Shown here: positions 31,975 through 40,610 of the stretch, in pieces
How positions within the stretch are numbered: the first letter of the stretch is position 1
Layout of the letters: the number at the start of each line of letters is the position of its first letter
Source of the DNA: Pseudomonadota bacterium
GTDB lineage: Bacteria; Pseudomonadota; Gammaproteobacteria; Burkholderiales; JABEVD01
Reading direction: 5' to 3'
Assembly (NCBI GenBank): GCA_021806605.1
Contig: JAJZQY010000010.1
Location: 1-42,240, forward strand
DNA length: 42,240 nucleotides
Position numbers and translations under genes: made by a program
The notes under the pieces: model-generated
Told to the model about the DNA's origin: nothing
Databases searched by the model: none
What the model saw: the letters and a program-made list of their open reading frames with translations, nothing else

Positions 31975-33285
31975 CTAGGACGCCGAAAGCGCAACCTTCG
32001 CAATCAGGCCGGCCCCGTCCGTCCTGTTGGAAAGGGTGACTTCGGCTGACTCCCGATCCGCTATGGCCTTCACGATGGCAAGCCCGATGCCGCTCCCTTC
32101 GATCACCTGGCCGCTGGCCCTGAAAAAACGGTCGAAGACGCGCGGTAGCAGATGCTCTGGAATGCCGGGGCCGTTGTCGGCGATTTCCACATAAGCCTTT
32201 TTTCCTGCCGAAATCACGCTGACATCGATTCTGCCCCCGGAAGGCGTGTAGCGTATCGCGTTGTCGATGAGATTGTCGAACAGGATGCGCAGCGCATCCG
32301 AATTTGCCTGAATGACGACCGCCTCGTCGCGCACCATTCCCAGGTCTATGCCCTTTTTCTCGGCAAGCGGAATGAGGCTGCCGATGCAGGTTTTTACGAT
32401 CTGGCCGAGATCGGCATTGTGCCTGGCCGACGCATTTTCCGCTTCGAAGCGAGCCATTCTCAGCAGCTGGTTGACGAGGTGGGATGCGCGGTGGACGCCG
32501 GCTTTCAATTCGCCGATGCGCGCATTCATATCTTCCCGCGACTGGCAAAGGGAAAGGTTCTCGATTTGCAGCTGAAGCGCGGCGAGCGGCGTGCGCAGTT
32601 CATGCGCGGCATTCGACACGAACTGACGCTGGGATTCGAGCGCATCCCCGAGACGCAGTAGCAGGGCATTCATTTCTGCGATCAAGGGAGCGATTTCCTG
32701 CGGGACGTTTTCGGCAGGCAAGGGATCGAGGCTCGAGGCATCGCGCTGGGTCGCGGCCGCCGTGACGGCGTCCAGCGGTTTAAGGATGCGCCCGACAACT
32801 ACGGCCACGAGAATCCAGGAAAGCGGGATCAGCCCGGCTATGGGCAATACCGAACGCAGGGCGGCAGCGGTCGCGATTTCACGGCGGACCTCCCCTGACA
32901 GGGAAACCTGCACGGTGCGATCTGGATAGACGATGGTATAAGTTCGCCATTTTTTGCCATGCATCGTGAGGTCGGAAAACCCGGTCTGGCTTTTCCTGGG
33001 CAATATGAAATCGGGGCGGGTTGACTTGACGGGCTCACTTTCATACCACGACTGGATGACGAAATCGCTCTCCCGCTCTTCCTCTGTTTCGGAGAAGAAT
33101 CTGGCCTGCATCGCGGGGAGCTGGGAGCCTTCGTCGATGCTCCGCGCGACCTCGCGCATCTGGTGATCGAGCAATTCCCCGGCGTCGTTTTTTGCGAGCA
33201 TATAGGAAATGCTGCCCGCGAGCATGCCGACTATGCTGAGCAGTCCGACCAGCAGAATGATGAGTTGCCTCTTCAGCGAGTTCAT
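31975..33285 (-). CDS. Sensor histidine kinase, QseC/TctE type
   Basis: The 436-residue membrane kinase has helices at about 8-28 and 145-166 flanking a periplasmic sensor of about 115 residues. A HAMP region follows, then HisKA with the phosphorylated His228 (SNAAHELRTPLAALQLQ), and HATPase_c with DNLIDNAIRYTPSGG (N box), IADNGPGIPEHLLPRVFDRFFR (G1/F boxes) and GSGIGLAIVKAI (G2). The ATG at 33285 overlaps the response regulator stop by 4 bp. The ligand is unknown. It lacks the PAS domain of PhoR, so it is not the Pho sensor. Confidence 0.92.
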   Translation of the reverse strand: MNSLKRQLIILLVGLLSIVGMLAGSISYMLAKNDAGELLDHQMREVARSIDEGSQLPAMQARFFSETEEERESDFVIQSWYESEPVKSTRPDFILPRKSQTGFSDLTMHGKKWRTYTIVYPDRTVQVSLSGEVRREIATAAALRSVLPIAGLIPLSWILVAVVVGRILKPLDAVTAAATQRDASSLDPLPAENVPQEIAPLIAEMNALLLRLGDALESQRQFVSNAAHELRTPLAALQLQIENLSLCQSREDMNARIGELKAGVHRASHLVNQLLRMARFEAENASARHNADLGQIVKTCIGSLIPLAEKKGIDLGMVRDEAVVIQANSDALRILFDNLIDNAIRYTPSGGRIDVSVISAGKKAYVEIADNGPGIPEHLLPRVFDRFFRASGQVIEGSGIGLAIVKAIADRESAEVTLSNRTDGAGLIAKVALSAS

Positions 33286-33938
33286 TTCACCACCATCCAG
33301 CCGATGCCGCGCACATTGCGGATGATTTCGCTGTCGAATTTCCTGCGCAAATAATGGATGATTACGTCGACGACATTGCTTTCGACTTCCTCGCCCCATC
33401 CGTAGATGTGCTCCTCGATCTGACTGCGCGAATAGATCGTTCCGGGATGGGCGACGAGCGTGTGCAGCAGTGCGAATTCCTTGGCCGAAAGGGCCAGTGT
33501 CTTGCCCCGGTAGGTGGCCTCGTGGGATGCCAGATTGAGGGTAATTTCGCCGTTGCCGACGAGCGATGCGGCGCCCCCGCCCTGCCTGCGCAGGATCGCG
33601 CGTATCCTGGCCAGCAGTTCCTTGAAGCTGAAAGGCTTGATGAGATAATCGTCGGCGCCGAGATCCAGCCCTTCGACGCGATCATCGATGCCGTCCCTCG
33701 CGGTGATAATGAGGAGAGGCGTGTCGATCCCGCTGCTGCGCATCGATTTCAGGACGTCTATTCCGGATTTTCGGGGCAATCCCAGATCGAGCAGAACCAC
33801 GGCATAATGCCCGGTTTTGGCAGCTTCCAGTCCCTGTATGCCGTCCTGAACCCAATCCGCGATCAGGCCGGCTTCCTTCAGCGCCAGGGCGAGATTCCGG
33901 CCGATCATGGGGTCGTCTTCGACAATCAGGACGCGCAT
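33282..33938 (-). CDS. OmpR-family response regulator, QseB-like
   Basis: The 218-residue regulator has a receiver domain (MRVLIVEDDP, acidic pair Asp8/Asp9, phosphoacceptor Asp51 in VVLLDLGLP, Lys in YLIKPFSF). Its winged-helix DNA-binding domain has LSAKEFALLHTLVAHPGTIYSRSQIEEHIYGW and VDVIIHYLRRKFDSEIIRNVRGIGWM. I start at 33938 (GGAG upstream); an ATG at 33950 adds four residues. It overlaps the kinase gene by 4 bp. It lies about 60 bp behind the phosphatase of the TonB operon on the same strand, so it may be reached by read-through from the Pho-type promoter. Its target genes are not evident. Confidence 0.9.
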   Translation of the reverse strand: MRVLIVEDDPMIGRNLALALKEAGLIADWVQDGIQGLEAAKTGHYAVVLLDLGLPRKSGIDVLKSMRSSGIDTPLLIITARDGIDDRVEGLDLGADDYLIKPFSFKELLARIRAILRRQGGGAASLVGNGEITLNLASHEATYRGKTLALSAKEFALLHTLVAHPGTIYSRSQIEEHIYGWGEEVESNVVDVIIHYLRRKFDSEIIRNVRGIGWMVVK

Positions 33939-33999
33939 ATTCAGCTCCATTGAGGATTCCTATCCTACCATGAAGCAGAGCAAGCCGAGCGCCATTTGG

Positions 34000-35361
34000 C
34001 TACAGTCTGGCACAAAGCAGGGACCTCCCGCGCAGGGTGCAGCGCACTTGCGGCTTGCCGAGGCGGTTCCGTTCGGTGATCAGCCATTGCTTGCCGATGC
34101 GCTCGATGGTGAGAAAGCCGACCTCCGAGTCCGAGACGATTCGGTTCACCATCGCTCCCGGCGCCGGCTGTTCACCTTCGGGCAGCGTTTCCGGAAGCGG
34201 ATTGTCGGTTGCGGTTCCGGAATTTCCGGTCACGACAGTGGCGGGGTGATCGTCCGCAAAATCCAGCGCCTCGAAAAGATGGACATGGCCGTGAAACGCT
34301 GCATCGATGCCAGGAGAAAAAAGACGTAGCGGGTGAATCGCCTGCATGACGGATTGCAGACCCCTGTTCCCGGGATGGGCCGGCCCATCCTCTTTTTCTT
34401 CATCCGGGGCGTAAGCTAGCACCGGATGATGGCTGAGAAAGAAGCTGTGCGGCATCCTGCCTGCCAGTTCGTCCACTTTGCGGAACTGGGGCAGGTAGGT
34501 CTGATAGGCGGCGTCTTCAGGAGAGTATGCCGAATTGGCGGCTTTCGACGAATCGAACACGATCAGCTGCGTATCGCCCGCGATCGGCACAGAATAGGGT
34601 TCGCTGAAATCCCCCTCTGGATCGTCTTCTGGGTTGTCGCAGGACCTCGATGGGGCAAAGAGCTGCGTATCGAGGAAGCGGAACCATCCCTGACCTGCGC
34701 GAGCACAGGATTCGTGGTTGCCGCGCACCATTACCCATGGGGCAGCCGCAAGGAGCCGTTTTGCGGGATCGAAGAAATCGGCCTGCCACGAGTCGAACCC
34801 GTAGCCCCACGGGCTGCCTGCGCACCCGCTGGCCCCTTTCGGGCAGGGACTTTCCCGGTAAAGGTAGTCGCCGACATGGATCACGAGATCGGGCTTGAAG
34901 GCTGCGGCTGCCGCGCTGATCTGCCGGAACGCCCATTTTTCCGGATCGGTGCAGGACTGGAAGGCGTGCTCTGACTGGTTCATGCGGCACCCCGTATCCC
35001 CGATGACGACGATGCGCTGCGGGTTTTTTACGGGAACGGGCAGCGCCCTTCCTGCGATGCTGACATGCCAGACATGAGCCGGCAATCTTGCATCGCACAC
35101 CAGCACGGGAAACTTTGCATTCTTGAGCGAGCCTGGGCGTGCCGGAACGTCTGCAGGGGAAGCCCTGAGCTGCATTTTTTCCGTCTTCCCGTCGAACCGC
35201 ACATCCGGGCAGGCAGGCGCGTCGGTTATGACCCGGGCAATGCCCTGTCCGTCGTTCCCGAGCAGCACGTAGGCCGCGTAGATATTCTCATGCGGACTTG
35301 CGTCTGCCGTCCGGAAAAATGCCGCAGCCAGGACCGCGAAGATCGGCAACAGATAATTCAT
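34000..35361 (-). CDS. Exported metallophosphatase (calcineurin fold)
   Basis: The 453-residue precursor has an N-terminal signal peptide (YLLPIFAVLAAAFFRTADA) and all calcineurin-type metal motifs: VVIGDTGCR (GDxx), LVIHVGDYLYRE (GDxxY), MVRGNHESC (GNHE), FFLSHHPVL and AAFHGHVHLFEAL (GHxH). Many cysteines suggest disulfides in the periplasm. It starts one base after the tonB stop and is last in the receptor-exbB-exbD-tonB operon behind the Pho box. It likely releases phosphate from the compound that the receptor imports. The substrate is unknown; the motif set does not separate phosphomonoesterase from diesterase. Confidence 0.88.
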   Translation of the reverse strand: MNYLLPIFAVLAAAFFRTADASPHENIYAAYVLLGNDGQGIARVITDAPACPDVRFDGKTEKMQLRASPADVPARPGSLKNAKFPVLVCDARLPAHVWHVSIAGRALPVPVKNPQRIVVIGDTGCRMNQSEHAFQSCTDPEKWAFRQISAAAAAFKPDLVIHVGDYLYRESPCPKGASGCAGSPWGYGFDSWQADFFDPAKRLLAAAPWVMVRGNHESCARAGQGWFRFLDTQLFAPSRSCDNPEDDPEGDFSEPYSVPIAGDTQLIVFDSSKAANSAYSPEDAAYQTYLPQFRKVDELAGRMPHSFFLSHHPVLAYAPDEEKEDGPAHPGNRGLQSVMQAIHPLRLFSPGIDAAFHGHVHLFEALDFADDHPATVVTGNSGTATDNPLPETLPEGEQPAPGAMVNRIVSDSEVGFLTIERIGKQWLITERNRLGKPQVRCTLRGRSLLCARL

Positions 35362-35362
35362 G

Positions 35363-35992
35363 TTACTGCACCTGATTCTGGTTGAATCTCACCCATACCT
35401 GGAACTGCAGGATGCTTCCGGCCAGATCGGGCGGTGGCGGGGGATAGGAGGCTGTTTCGACAGCCTGTTTTGCGGCATTGTCGAGCATGGCATAGCCGCT
35501 GGATGCGATGATCGATACATGGCTTGCCGTGCCGTCATGGTAGGAAAAGGAAACCAGAGACTTTCCTGAAACATGCGCCATCCTTGCGGCATACGGGTAA
35601 CGCACCGCGGCCTGTACTGCGGCCTTTACTTCGCTGCGGAAGGATGCCGTGATGTCCGGTGCCGGGGCGGGAGTCTCGACCTTGGGCGGGTCGGACGGCA
35701 ATGCCGGTGCCTGGGTCGGCGAAGGTGCGGCGTCGGCGATCTTCGGCTGCTGGACGGGATCCGGTCTGGGTTGCTGGTGATGAACGGGCTTGGGCGTGGA
35801 AACGGGCTTCTCCTGCTTGGGTGGCGCCTGAGGCTTGGGGGGCTCGGGAGGCGCAGGAAAGCTCAGCATGACTGGGGGCTGCTCGATTTTTTTCTGGACG
35901 GGATGACGTTCCAGGGCCACGGCAAAAACCGCGATGATCAGGATTTCTAGCGCGAGCGCGATCAGGGCAGATCTGGAAAGTGTGAAACTCAT
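35363..35992 (-). CDS. tonB: TonB energy-transducing protein
   Basis: The 209-residue protein has one N-terminal membrane helix (about 7-27), a Pro/Lys/Gln-rich spacer (about 38-112, PEPPKPQAPPKQEKPVS and similar) spanning the periplasm, and a C-terminal TonB domain with VRYPYAARMAHVSGKSLVSF and VETASYPPPPPDL. It carries proton-motive energy from ExbB-ExbD to the outer-membrane receptor. It sits 6 bases after exbD, between the receptor system and the phosphatase, so it is probably a dedicated TonB for this receptor and not the general one. Confidence 0.9.
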   Translation of the reverse strand: MSFTLSRSALIALALEILIIAVFAVALERHPVQKKIEQPPVMLSFPAPPEPPKPQAPPKQEKPVSTPKPVHHQQPRPDPVQQPKIADAAPSPTQAPALPSDPPKVETPAPAPDITASFRSEVKAAVQAAVRYPYAARMAHVSGKSLVSFSYHDGTASHVSIIASSGYAMLDNAAKQAVETASYPPPPPDLAGSILQFQVWVRFNQNQVQ

Positions 35993-35998
35993 ATCGCC

Positions 35999-36385
35999 CT
36001 ACTCTTTGCGGGCCGCCAGCCCGATCTGGGTGACTCCTGCGGCGCGGCATGCGTCCATCACCGCCATCAGATGCTGGAGAGAAGTGTCTTTCGCCCCCGC
36101 TATGGTGACGACGGTATCGGATCCCTTCTGCTGCAGCATGGCGGTCAGCTCGGATGCGCTGATCGTTCTGCCGTCGAAGCCGATGTTGCCCTGTCCGTCG
36201 ACGCTCAGAACCACTTTGGGCTGGTTGAGCTGCATGGCGGTCGAACTCTTGGCGAGGCTGGATGCGATCCCCGAAGAGGGGATCATGTGCAGCGTGATCA
36301 TGATGAAGAAGATAAGCAGGAAGAACATGATGTCGATCATGGGGATGATCTCGATCCTGGCCTTCTTGGTTTCGAAATATTTCAT
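35999..36385 (-). CDS. exbD: Biopolymer transport protein ExbD
   Basis: The 128-residue protein has the ExbD pattern: short cytoplasmic start, then IEIIPMIDIMFFLLIFFIMIT with the essential Asp in the membrane helix, and a periplasmic domain with VVLSVDGQGNIGFDGRTIS. The start is the ATG at 36385, one base after the exbB stop. With ExbB it makes the proton-driven motor for TonB. Confidence 0.92.
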   Translation of the reverse strand: MKYFETKKARIEIIPMIDIMFFLLIFFIMITLHMIPSSGIASSLAKSSTAMQLNQPKVVLSVDGQGNIGFDGRTISASELTAMLQQKGSDTVVTIAGAKDTSLQHLMAVMDACRAAGVTQIGLAARKE

Positions 36386-36386
36386 G

Positions 36387-37064
36387 CTAGGCTGCCTGCG
36401 ATCTGATTTCGGATATGGTCTTGCCGTTCCTTCTCGGGGCATCGTGATAATGCGGATACATGCGGTTCATCAGCATCACTTTCAGCGTCTCCAGCTGATG
36501 CATGATGACTCGCACCCGGTTGCTCAGTGCGTTGAAGAAGAACAGTCCCAGGATTGCAATGAAGAGGCCCGAAGCGGTGGCGAGCAACGCTTCGGCCACC
36601 CCTCCCGTTACCTTGGTCGGGGCATTGCCCGGGTCTCCCAGAACCTGGAAGGCGTTGAACATGCCGACGATGGTGCCGAGCAGTCCGAGCAGCGGCGCCA
36701 TGGTCACGATCGTGTCCAGCACCCAGAGGTGGCGGTCGATTCCGGGAGCCTCGCGCATGATGGATTCCTCCAGCTTGTCGGATATCCGGTCGAACTCATG
36801 GTTGAGGTCGTGCTGCAAAGCGACTGTCAGCACCCTGGCATGGGGCAGCTGGGAAAAGCTTTCTCCCAGATGCTCCAGCGTTTGATGCTCCACTTTCGAT
36901 GCCGCTTCGATCTGGGACATGACCTGCCTGCCCTGTGTGATCACTTTCCAGAGATACCAGCTGCGTTCGATGGCTACCGTGAGGGCTACCAGCAGCAGCA
37001 GCCCCATCAGGTAGATGATTCCGCCGGAAGATTCGGCTACATGTTGGAATGTCTCGATATTCAT
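36387..37064 (-). CDS. exbB: Biopolymer transport protein ExbB (MotA/TolQ/ExbB family)
   Basis: The 225-residue protein has three membrane helices: GGIIYLMGLLLLVALTVAIERSWYLW, then LDTIVTMAPLLGLLGTIVGMFNAF, and GVAEALLATASGLFIAILGLFFFNAL, the last two being the family signature. It forms the stator channel with ExbD. I use the ATG at 37064; a GTG at 37076 would overlap the receptor stop. It is the second gene of the receptor operon. MotA belongs to the same superfamily, but this gene is clearly ExbB by context. Confidence 0.92.
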   Translation of the reverse strand: MNIETFQHVAESSGGIIYLMGLLLLVALTVAIERSWYLWKVITQGRQVMSQIEAASKVEHQTLEHLGESFSQLPHARVLTVALQHDLNHEFDRISDKLEESIMREAPGIDRHLWVLDTIVTMAPLLGLLGTIVGMFNAFQVLGDPGNAPTKVTGGVAEALLATASGLFIAILGLFFFNALSNRVRVIMHQLETLKVMLMNRMYPHYHDAPRRNGKTISEIRSQAA

Positions 37065-37072
37065 TCGGGTTC

Positions 37073-39244
37073 TCACATGTCGATTGAAAGGGTCAGTTCA
37101 TAGTTGCGCTCGGGATACACGAAGTACATCGGCGCGCCGGTCGTCGAGTCGTTGGCAGCCGAATCGTAGATATTGTTGTAATTGAAGATATTGTTGATCT
37201 GGAATCCGACCTTGACATCCTTACCCCATCCGCCGAGTCCCTTGAAATCGTAGCTGGAGCTGAAGTTGGTCACCGTGAAGCTCGAGAAGGGGATCGGGTT
37301 GCCGTTGGCATCCTGCGCAAAGCCGTAGCGGCTGCCGATTTCCTTGGCGATCAGCGAGGCGTAGGCGGGACCCTGGTTGTAGATCACCCCTGCGGTGGCC
37401 GTGTTTTTGGGCACATCCGTGAGGTAGTTGCCCGCCGTGCTCATCGAGTAATTGTTGATGGCATAGTTGCCGTACAGGCTGAAGCCTCCGCCAATCACGT
37501 AGGTCGCTTCGCCCTCGATGCCGTTGTACTTGACTCCGCCGGTATTCTGGTAGCAGGTATAGGCGCCGCAAGCGACGGCCTGAGCCTGATTGGTGAAGTC
37601 GATCTTGTAGACGTCGCCCGAGAGCGTGAGCTGCTTGCTCTTCCAAGTCGTGCCGAGCTGGAAGTTCTGCGTCGTCTCGGGATTAAGCTCGCTAGGCAGC
37701 GGGATGCCATTGGCCGTGGAGAAAACGTTGATATTGGGCGCCAGGAAGCCTTGGGCGTACTGGGCATAGGCGCTCCAGTTGGGCTGGATCATGTAATGCG
37801 CATCGAGAGAGGGAAGCGCCTTGCCCCAGGTCTGGCTGCCGGCGTAGGCTGGATTGCCGCCATTGTTTATGGGGGCATTGATGGTCCTGGTGAAGGACGT
37901 GTATTTCACCCCGGGCGTGACGGTCAGGGCATCCGTTGCCTTCCAGTCGTACTGCGCATAGGGCTGGACGGTGGTCAGCGAATCGGTCATCTGTCTGCCG
38001 CCAGCCCAGCTGACGAATGCGTTGCCGAGCGTCGCATCGGTATTCCATGCCGCGCGGTTGTTGTTCTGGCGGTCCATCCATGCGCCGACATCGATGCTGT
38101 CCTTGCCGACGGCATAGGAAGTCTTCAGGATGTCGCCCCAGGAGCGGTAGTTCATGTACATTTCGCCGCCTGGCACATTGTTGGCACCATAAATCGTCCC
38201 GTTGGGCTGGTTGATCCCCACGCCCGCGCCGTTATAGCCGTTGTGGTAGTAGGCATAGGTGTAGAGCTTGTTGTCGATCTTCCAGTTGCCCTGAGTGGTG
38301 TTCAGGCCGATGTATTCAAAATCGGAGTTGATCGAATCGTAGTTGTAGCCGAAATAGTCCTGGCTCAATGGGTTCGCGCTCAGTCCGTAGTTCTTGCCGT
38401 ACTGCGCGATGGTGGAAAGCGTCGCGCCGTAGGGAACGTTCTGGTGAACGGTGTTCTGCATGGTCACGAAGGTCAGGAGCGTGTTGTCGGAAACCGGCTT
38501 CACGTACTTGACGAACAGGTTGCCACGGTTCTGGTTGCTGTTAGTCAGATAGCCGTCGGTCTGAACTTTCCGGTAGTCGATGAACGCGGCGCTGTCTCCG
38601 TAGTTCTGCATCACGCCGGTGTCGAACTCGCCGCCCATCATTCTGGTGTTCCAACTGCCGACCGTTCCATAGAGATTGAAATTGGTCGAAGCCATGGGAT
38701 TCTTGGACTGGACTGCGATGGTGCCGCCGAAGGTGGCATAGCCGATGTTGCTGGCGTCTCCAGGACCGCGGTCGACCGTGATGCCGCCCAGATCCTGGGC
38801 CATGAAGTAGGAAGTGGTATGGTGCGTGAAGTCGTTGGAATCACCCCAGGGGATGCCGTCGAACGTCACGTTGTACTGTCCGTCGTGGAAACCCCGGATG
38901 TACGGTCCGCCGGATTGGGATTCCATCATTCCCGGGCCGTTCGGGTCGATGCTGTAGACGCTGGGCGCGATGTTGATGATGTCGGTGTAGTTCGAGGTTG
39001 CGGAAGCATTCTGCTGGATATACTGCTGGCTGATGATCGACTGTGGTTGGGTTGCGACAAGAGAACCCTGGGTGGGCGCGACATAGGACGCCGTGCCCGG
39101 ACCGGTCACGCCAGCGTCGCCGGCACTGCTCTGCACCGTACCCAGATCCACCGCATCCTGCGCGAAGGCGTTGCCTGTCGCAAGAAGGCTGCCAAAAACC
39201 AGCTGAGCGATAAGCTTCTTTTTGAAACCGAATTCCTTTTTCAT
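37073..39244 (-). CDS. TonB-dependent outer-membrane receptor
   Basis: The 723-residue precursor has a signal peptide ending in NAFA, a plug domain (about 60-180: SIISQQYIQQNASATSNYTDIINIAPSV, GGPYIRGFHDGQYNVTFDGIPWGD, ITVDRGPGDASNIGYATFGGTIAV) and a 22-strand barrel ending YELTLSIDM. No siderophore-type cues are visible, and exbB, exbD, tonB and a phosphatase follow in the same operon. The 40-base leader begins at a PhoB-type promoter. I therefore expect a phosphorus-containing ligand such as an organophosphate, but the sequence alone does not name it. GGGGAG precedes the ATG at 39244. Confidence 0.93.
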   Translation of the reverse strand: MKKEFGFKKKLIAQLVFGSLLATGNAFAQDAVDLGTVQSSAGDAGVTGPGTASYVAPTQGSLVATQPQSIISQQYIQQNASATSNYTDIINIAPSVYSIDPNGPGMMESQSGGPYIRGFHDGQYNVTFDGIPWGDSNDFTHHTTSYFMAQDLGGITVDRGPGDASNIGYATFGGTIAVQSKNPMASTNFNLYGTVGSWNTRMMGGEFDTGVMQNYGDSAAFIDYRKVQTDGYLTNSNQNRGNLFVKYVKPVSDNTLLTFVTMQNTVHQNVPYGATLSTIAQYGKNYGLSANPLSQDYFGYNYDSINSDFEYIGLNTTQGNWKIDNKLYTYAYYHNGYNGAGVGINQPNGTIYGANNVPGGEMYMNYRSWGDILKTSYAVGKDSIDVGAWMDRQNNNRAAWNTDATLGNAFVSWAGGRQMTDSLTTVQPYAQYDWKATDALTVTPGVKYTSFTRTINAPINNGGNPAYAGSQTWGKALPSLDAHYMIQPNWSAYAQYAQGFLAPNINVFSTANGIPLPSELNPETTQNFQLGTTWKSKQLTLSGDVYKIDFTNQAQAVACGAYTCYQNTGGVKYNGIEGEATYVIGGGFSLYGNYAINNYSMSTAGNYLTDVPKNTATAGVIYNQGPAYASLIAKEIGSRYGFAQDANGNPIPFSSFTVTNFSSSYDFKGLGGWGKDVKVGFQINNIFNYNNIYDSAANDSTTGAPMYFVYPERNYELTLSIDM

Positions 39245-39291
39245 TCACGTCTCCCCTTTGAGAATTGACAGAAAACCAATTTGTGGGGCGA

Positions 39292-39347
39292 AATTTACGC
39301 AGCCAGAATTAGGGCAACGTGAAAGAATTGTGATGGTTTTGTGACAG
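39292..39347 (-). promoter_or_regulatory. Pho-box promoter of the TonB receptor-phosphatase operon
   Basis: On the minus strand, half-sites CTGTCAC (39347-39341), CCATCAC (39336-39330), CTTTCAC (39325-39319) and a weak CCCTAAT (39314-39308) repeat every 11 bp. Ten bases later comes TAAATT (39297-39292) as the -10. The first three units end in TCAC, and the spacing is the same as in the two other Pho-type promoters here. Transcription would begin near 39285. Confidence 0.85.
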
Positions 39348-39416
39348 GATCGGCTCAGGCGTCAGATGATGAAGGGTCTTCCGTTTGGCAGCCCGGTGGC
39401 GCCGATGCGGACTTGC

Positions 39417-40610
39417 TTATCGACTCAATGCTTCCGCGATGGATGCCGTGAATATTACCATCAGCCAAGGCGGCGCCTTCCCGAATGTCAGCAGCAGAAA
39501 AACGGCGGCAGCCATGAAAAAATCCGTGCCGCTCAGGATCGCGGTTTTCCATACCGGGTCGTAGAACGCGGCGAGCAGCAGCCCCACGACTGCCGCGTTG
39601 ATTCCTGGCATGGCCTTCTGCAGCGCCTCGATGCGGCGCAATTCTTCCCAGAAGGGGAGGATTCCGACGACGAGCAGAAATGAGGGCAGGAAAATCGCAA
39701 CCAGCGCAATGCTCGCGCCGATCCAGCCGGAAGGCGACCCCGACGAGACGGCGCCGAGATAGGCCGAGAAGGTGAACAGAGGTCCGGGAACAGCCTGGGC
39801 CGCCCCGTATCCGGCGAGGAAGGAATCGTTGGAGACCCAGCCGCTTGGGACTACCTGGGACTGGAGCAGCGGCAGCACGACATGTCCGCCGCCGAAAACC
39901 AGGGCGCCTGCGCGGTAAAAGCTGGCGAACAGCCTGATGCCGTAGCTTCCGGATTCTGTCGCCAGGAAGGGAAGAGCGAGCAGCAGGATGAAAAAAATCG
40001 CAAGCAGCGCCGTTCCGGTGGCGCGGCCCACTGCGATGCGCAAGGGGCTGTGAGGGGGGGTGATGGAGGCCCCGGGCAATGCGAGTCCGACGAGACCCCC
40101 GCCTGCGATGGCGCAGATTTGCCCAGCGGAGGAAGGAAAGAGCGTTGCCGTTGCCGCTGAAGCGAGAAGAACGGCCATGCGCAGCCTGTCCCGGGCAAGC
40201 GGCTTTCCCATGACCCAAATCGCCTGGGCCACCACGGCGACCGACACCACCTTGAGTCCGTGCAGCCAGCCGTTGCCGTGGATTTCTCCAAGGAAAGGCA
40301 GTCCCAGGCCGAAGAGCACCAGCAGCAGGGCCGAAGGCAGGGTGAAGCCGAGCCATGCCGCGACTGCGCCGGGAATTGCGCCGCGCGAAAGCCCCAGGGC
40401 GAGGCCGACCTGGCTGCTGGCAGGCCCGGGCAGAAATTGGCAAAGCGAAACCAGGTCGGAATAAGCCTGCTCGGTCAGCCATTCTCGCTTTTCGACGAAT
40501 TCGCGCCTGAAGTACCCGAGATGAGCGACAGGTCCGCCGAAAGACGAAATCCCCAGCCTGAGAAAAATCAGAAAAATTTCCAGGATTGAACGATTCGGCG
40601 CCTGCTTCAT
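39417..40610 (-). CDS. chrA: Chromate transporter ChrA, two-domain form
   Basis: The 397-residue membrane protein has two CHR domains. The first has LRLGISSFGGPVAHLGYFRREFV and QFLPGPASSQVGLALG; the second has YRAGALVFGGGHVVLPLLQSQVV and YGAAQAVPGPLFTFSAYLG. Both FGG and PGP motifs are present twice, as in the long bidomain ChrA efflux proteins that give chromate resistance. Its start overlaps the stop of the DUF3108 gene by 4 bp, so it is expressed with purN and DUF3108. Sulfate or another oxyanion is a possible alternative substrate. Confidence 0.92.
   Translation of the reverse strand: MKQAPNRSILEIFLIFLRLGISSFGGPVAHLGYFRREFVEKREWLTEQAYSDLVSLCQFLPGPASSQVGLALGLSRGAIPGAVAAWLGFTLPSALLLVLFGLGLPFLGEIHGNGWLHGLKVVSVAVVAQAIWVMGKPLARDRLRMAVLLASAATATLFPSSAGQICAIAGGGLVGLALPGASITPPHSPLRIAVGRATGTALLAIFFILLLALPFLATESGSYGIRLFASFYRAGALVFGGGHVVLPLLQSQVVPSGWVSNDSFLAGYGAAQAVPGPLFTFSAYLGAVSSGSPSGWIGASIALVAIFLPSFLLVVGILPFWEELRRIEALQKAMPGINAAVVGLLLAAFYDPVWKTAILSGTDFFMAAAVFLLLTFGKAPPWLMVIFTASIAEALSR

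Noticed and set aside
33282..33938. PhoB-PhoR as the local two-component system
   Set aside because: The kinase has a periplasmic sensor loop and no PAS domain, and the regulator looks QseB-like; the actual PhoBR must be elsewhere.
37751..39268. A 505-codon open frame on the plus strand, rich in Val/Gly/Asp
   Set aside because: It is antisense to the TonB receptor, whose signal peptide, plug and barrel are clear, and it would run over the Pho promoter leader.
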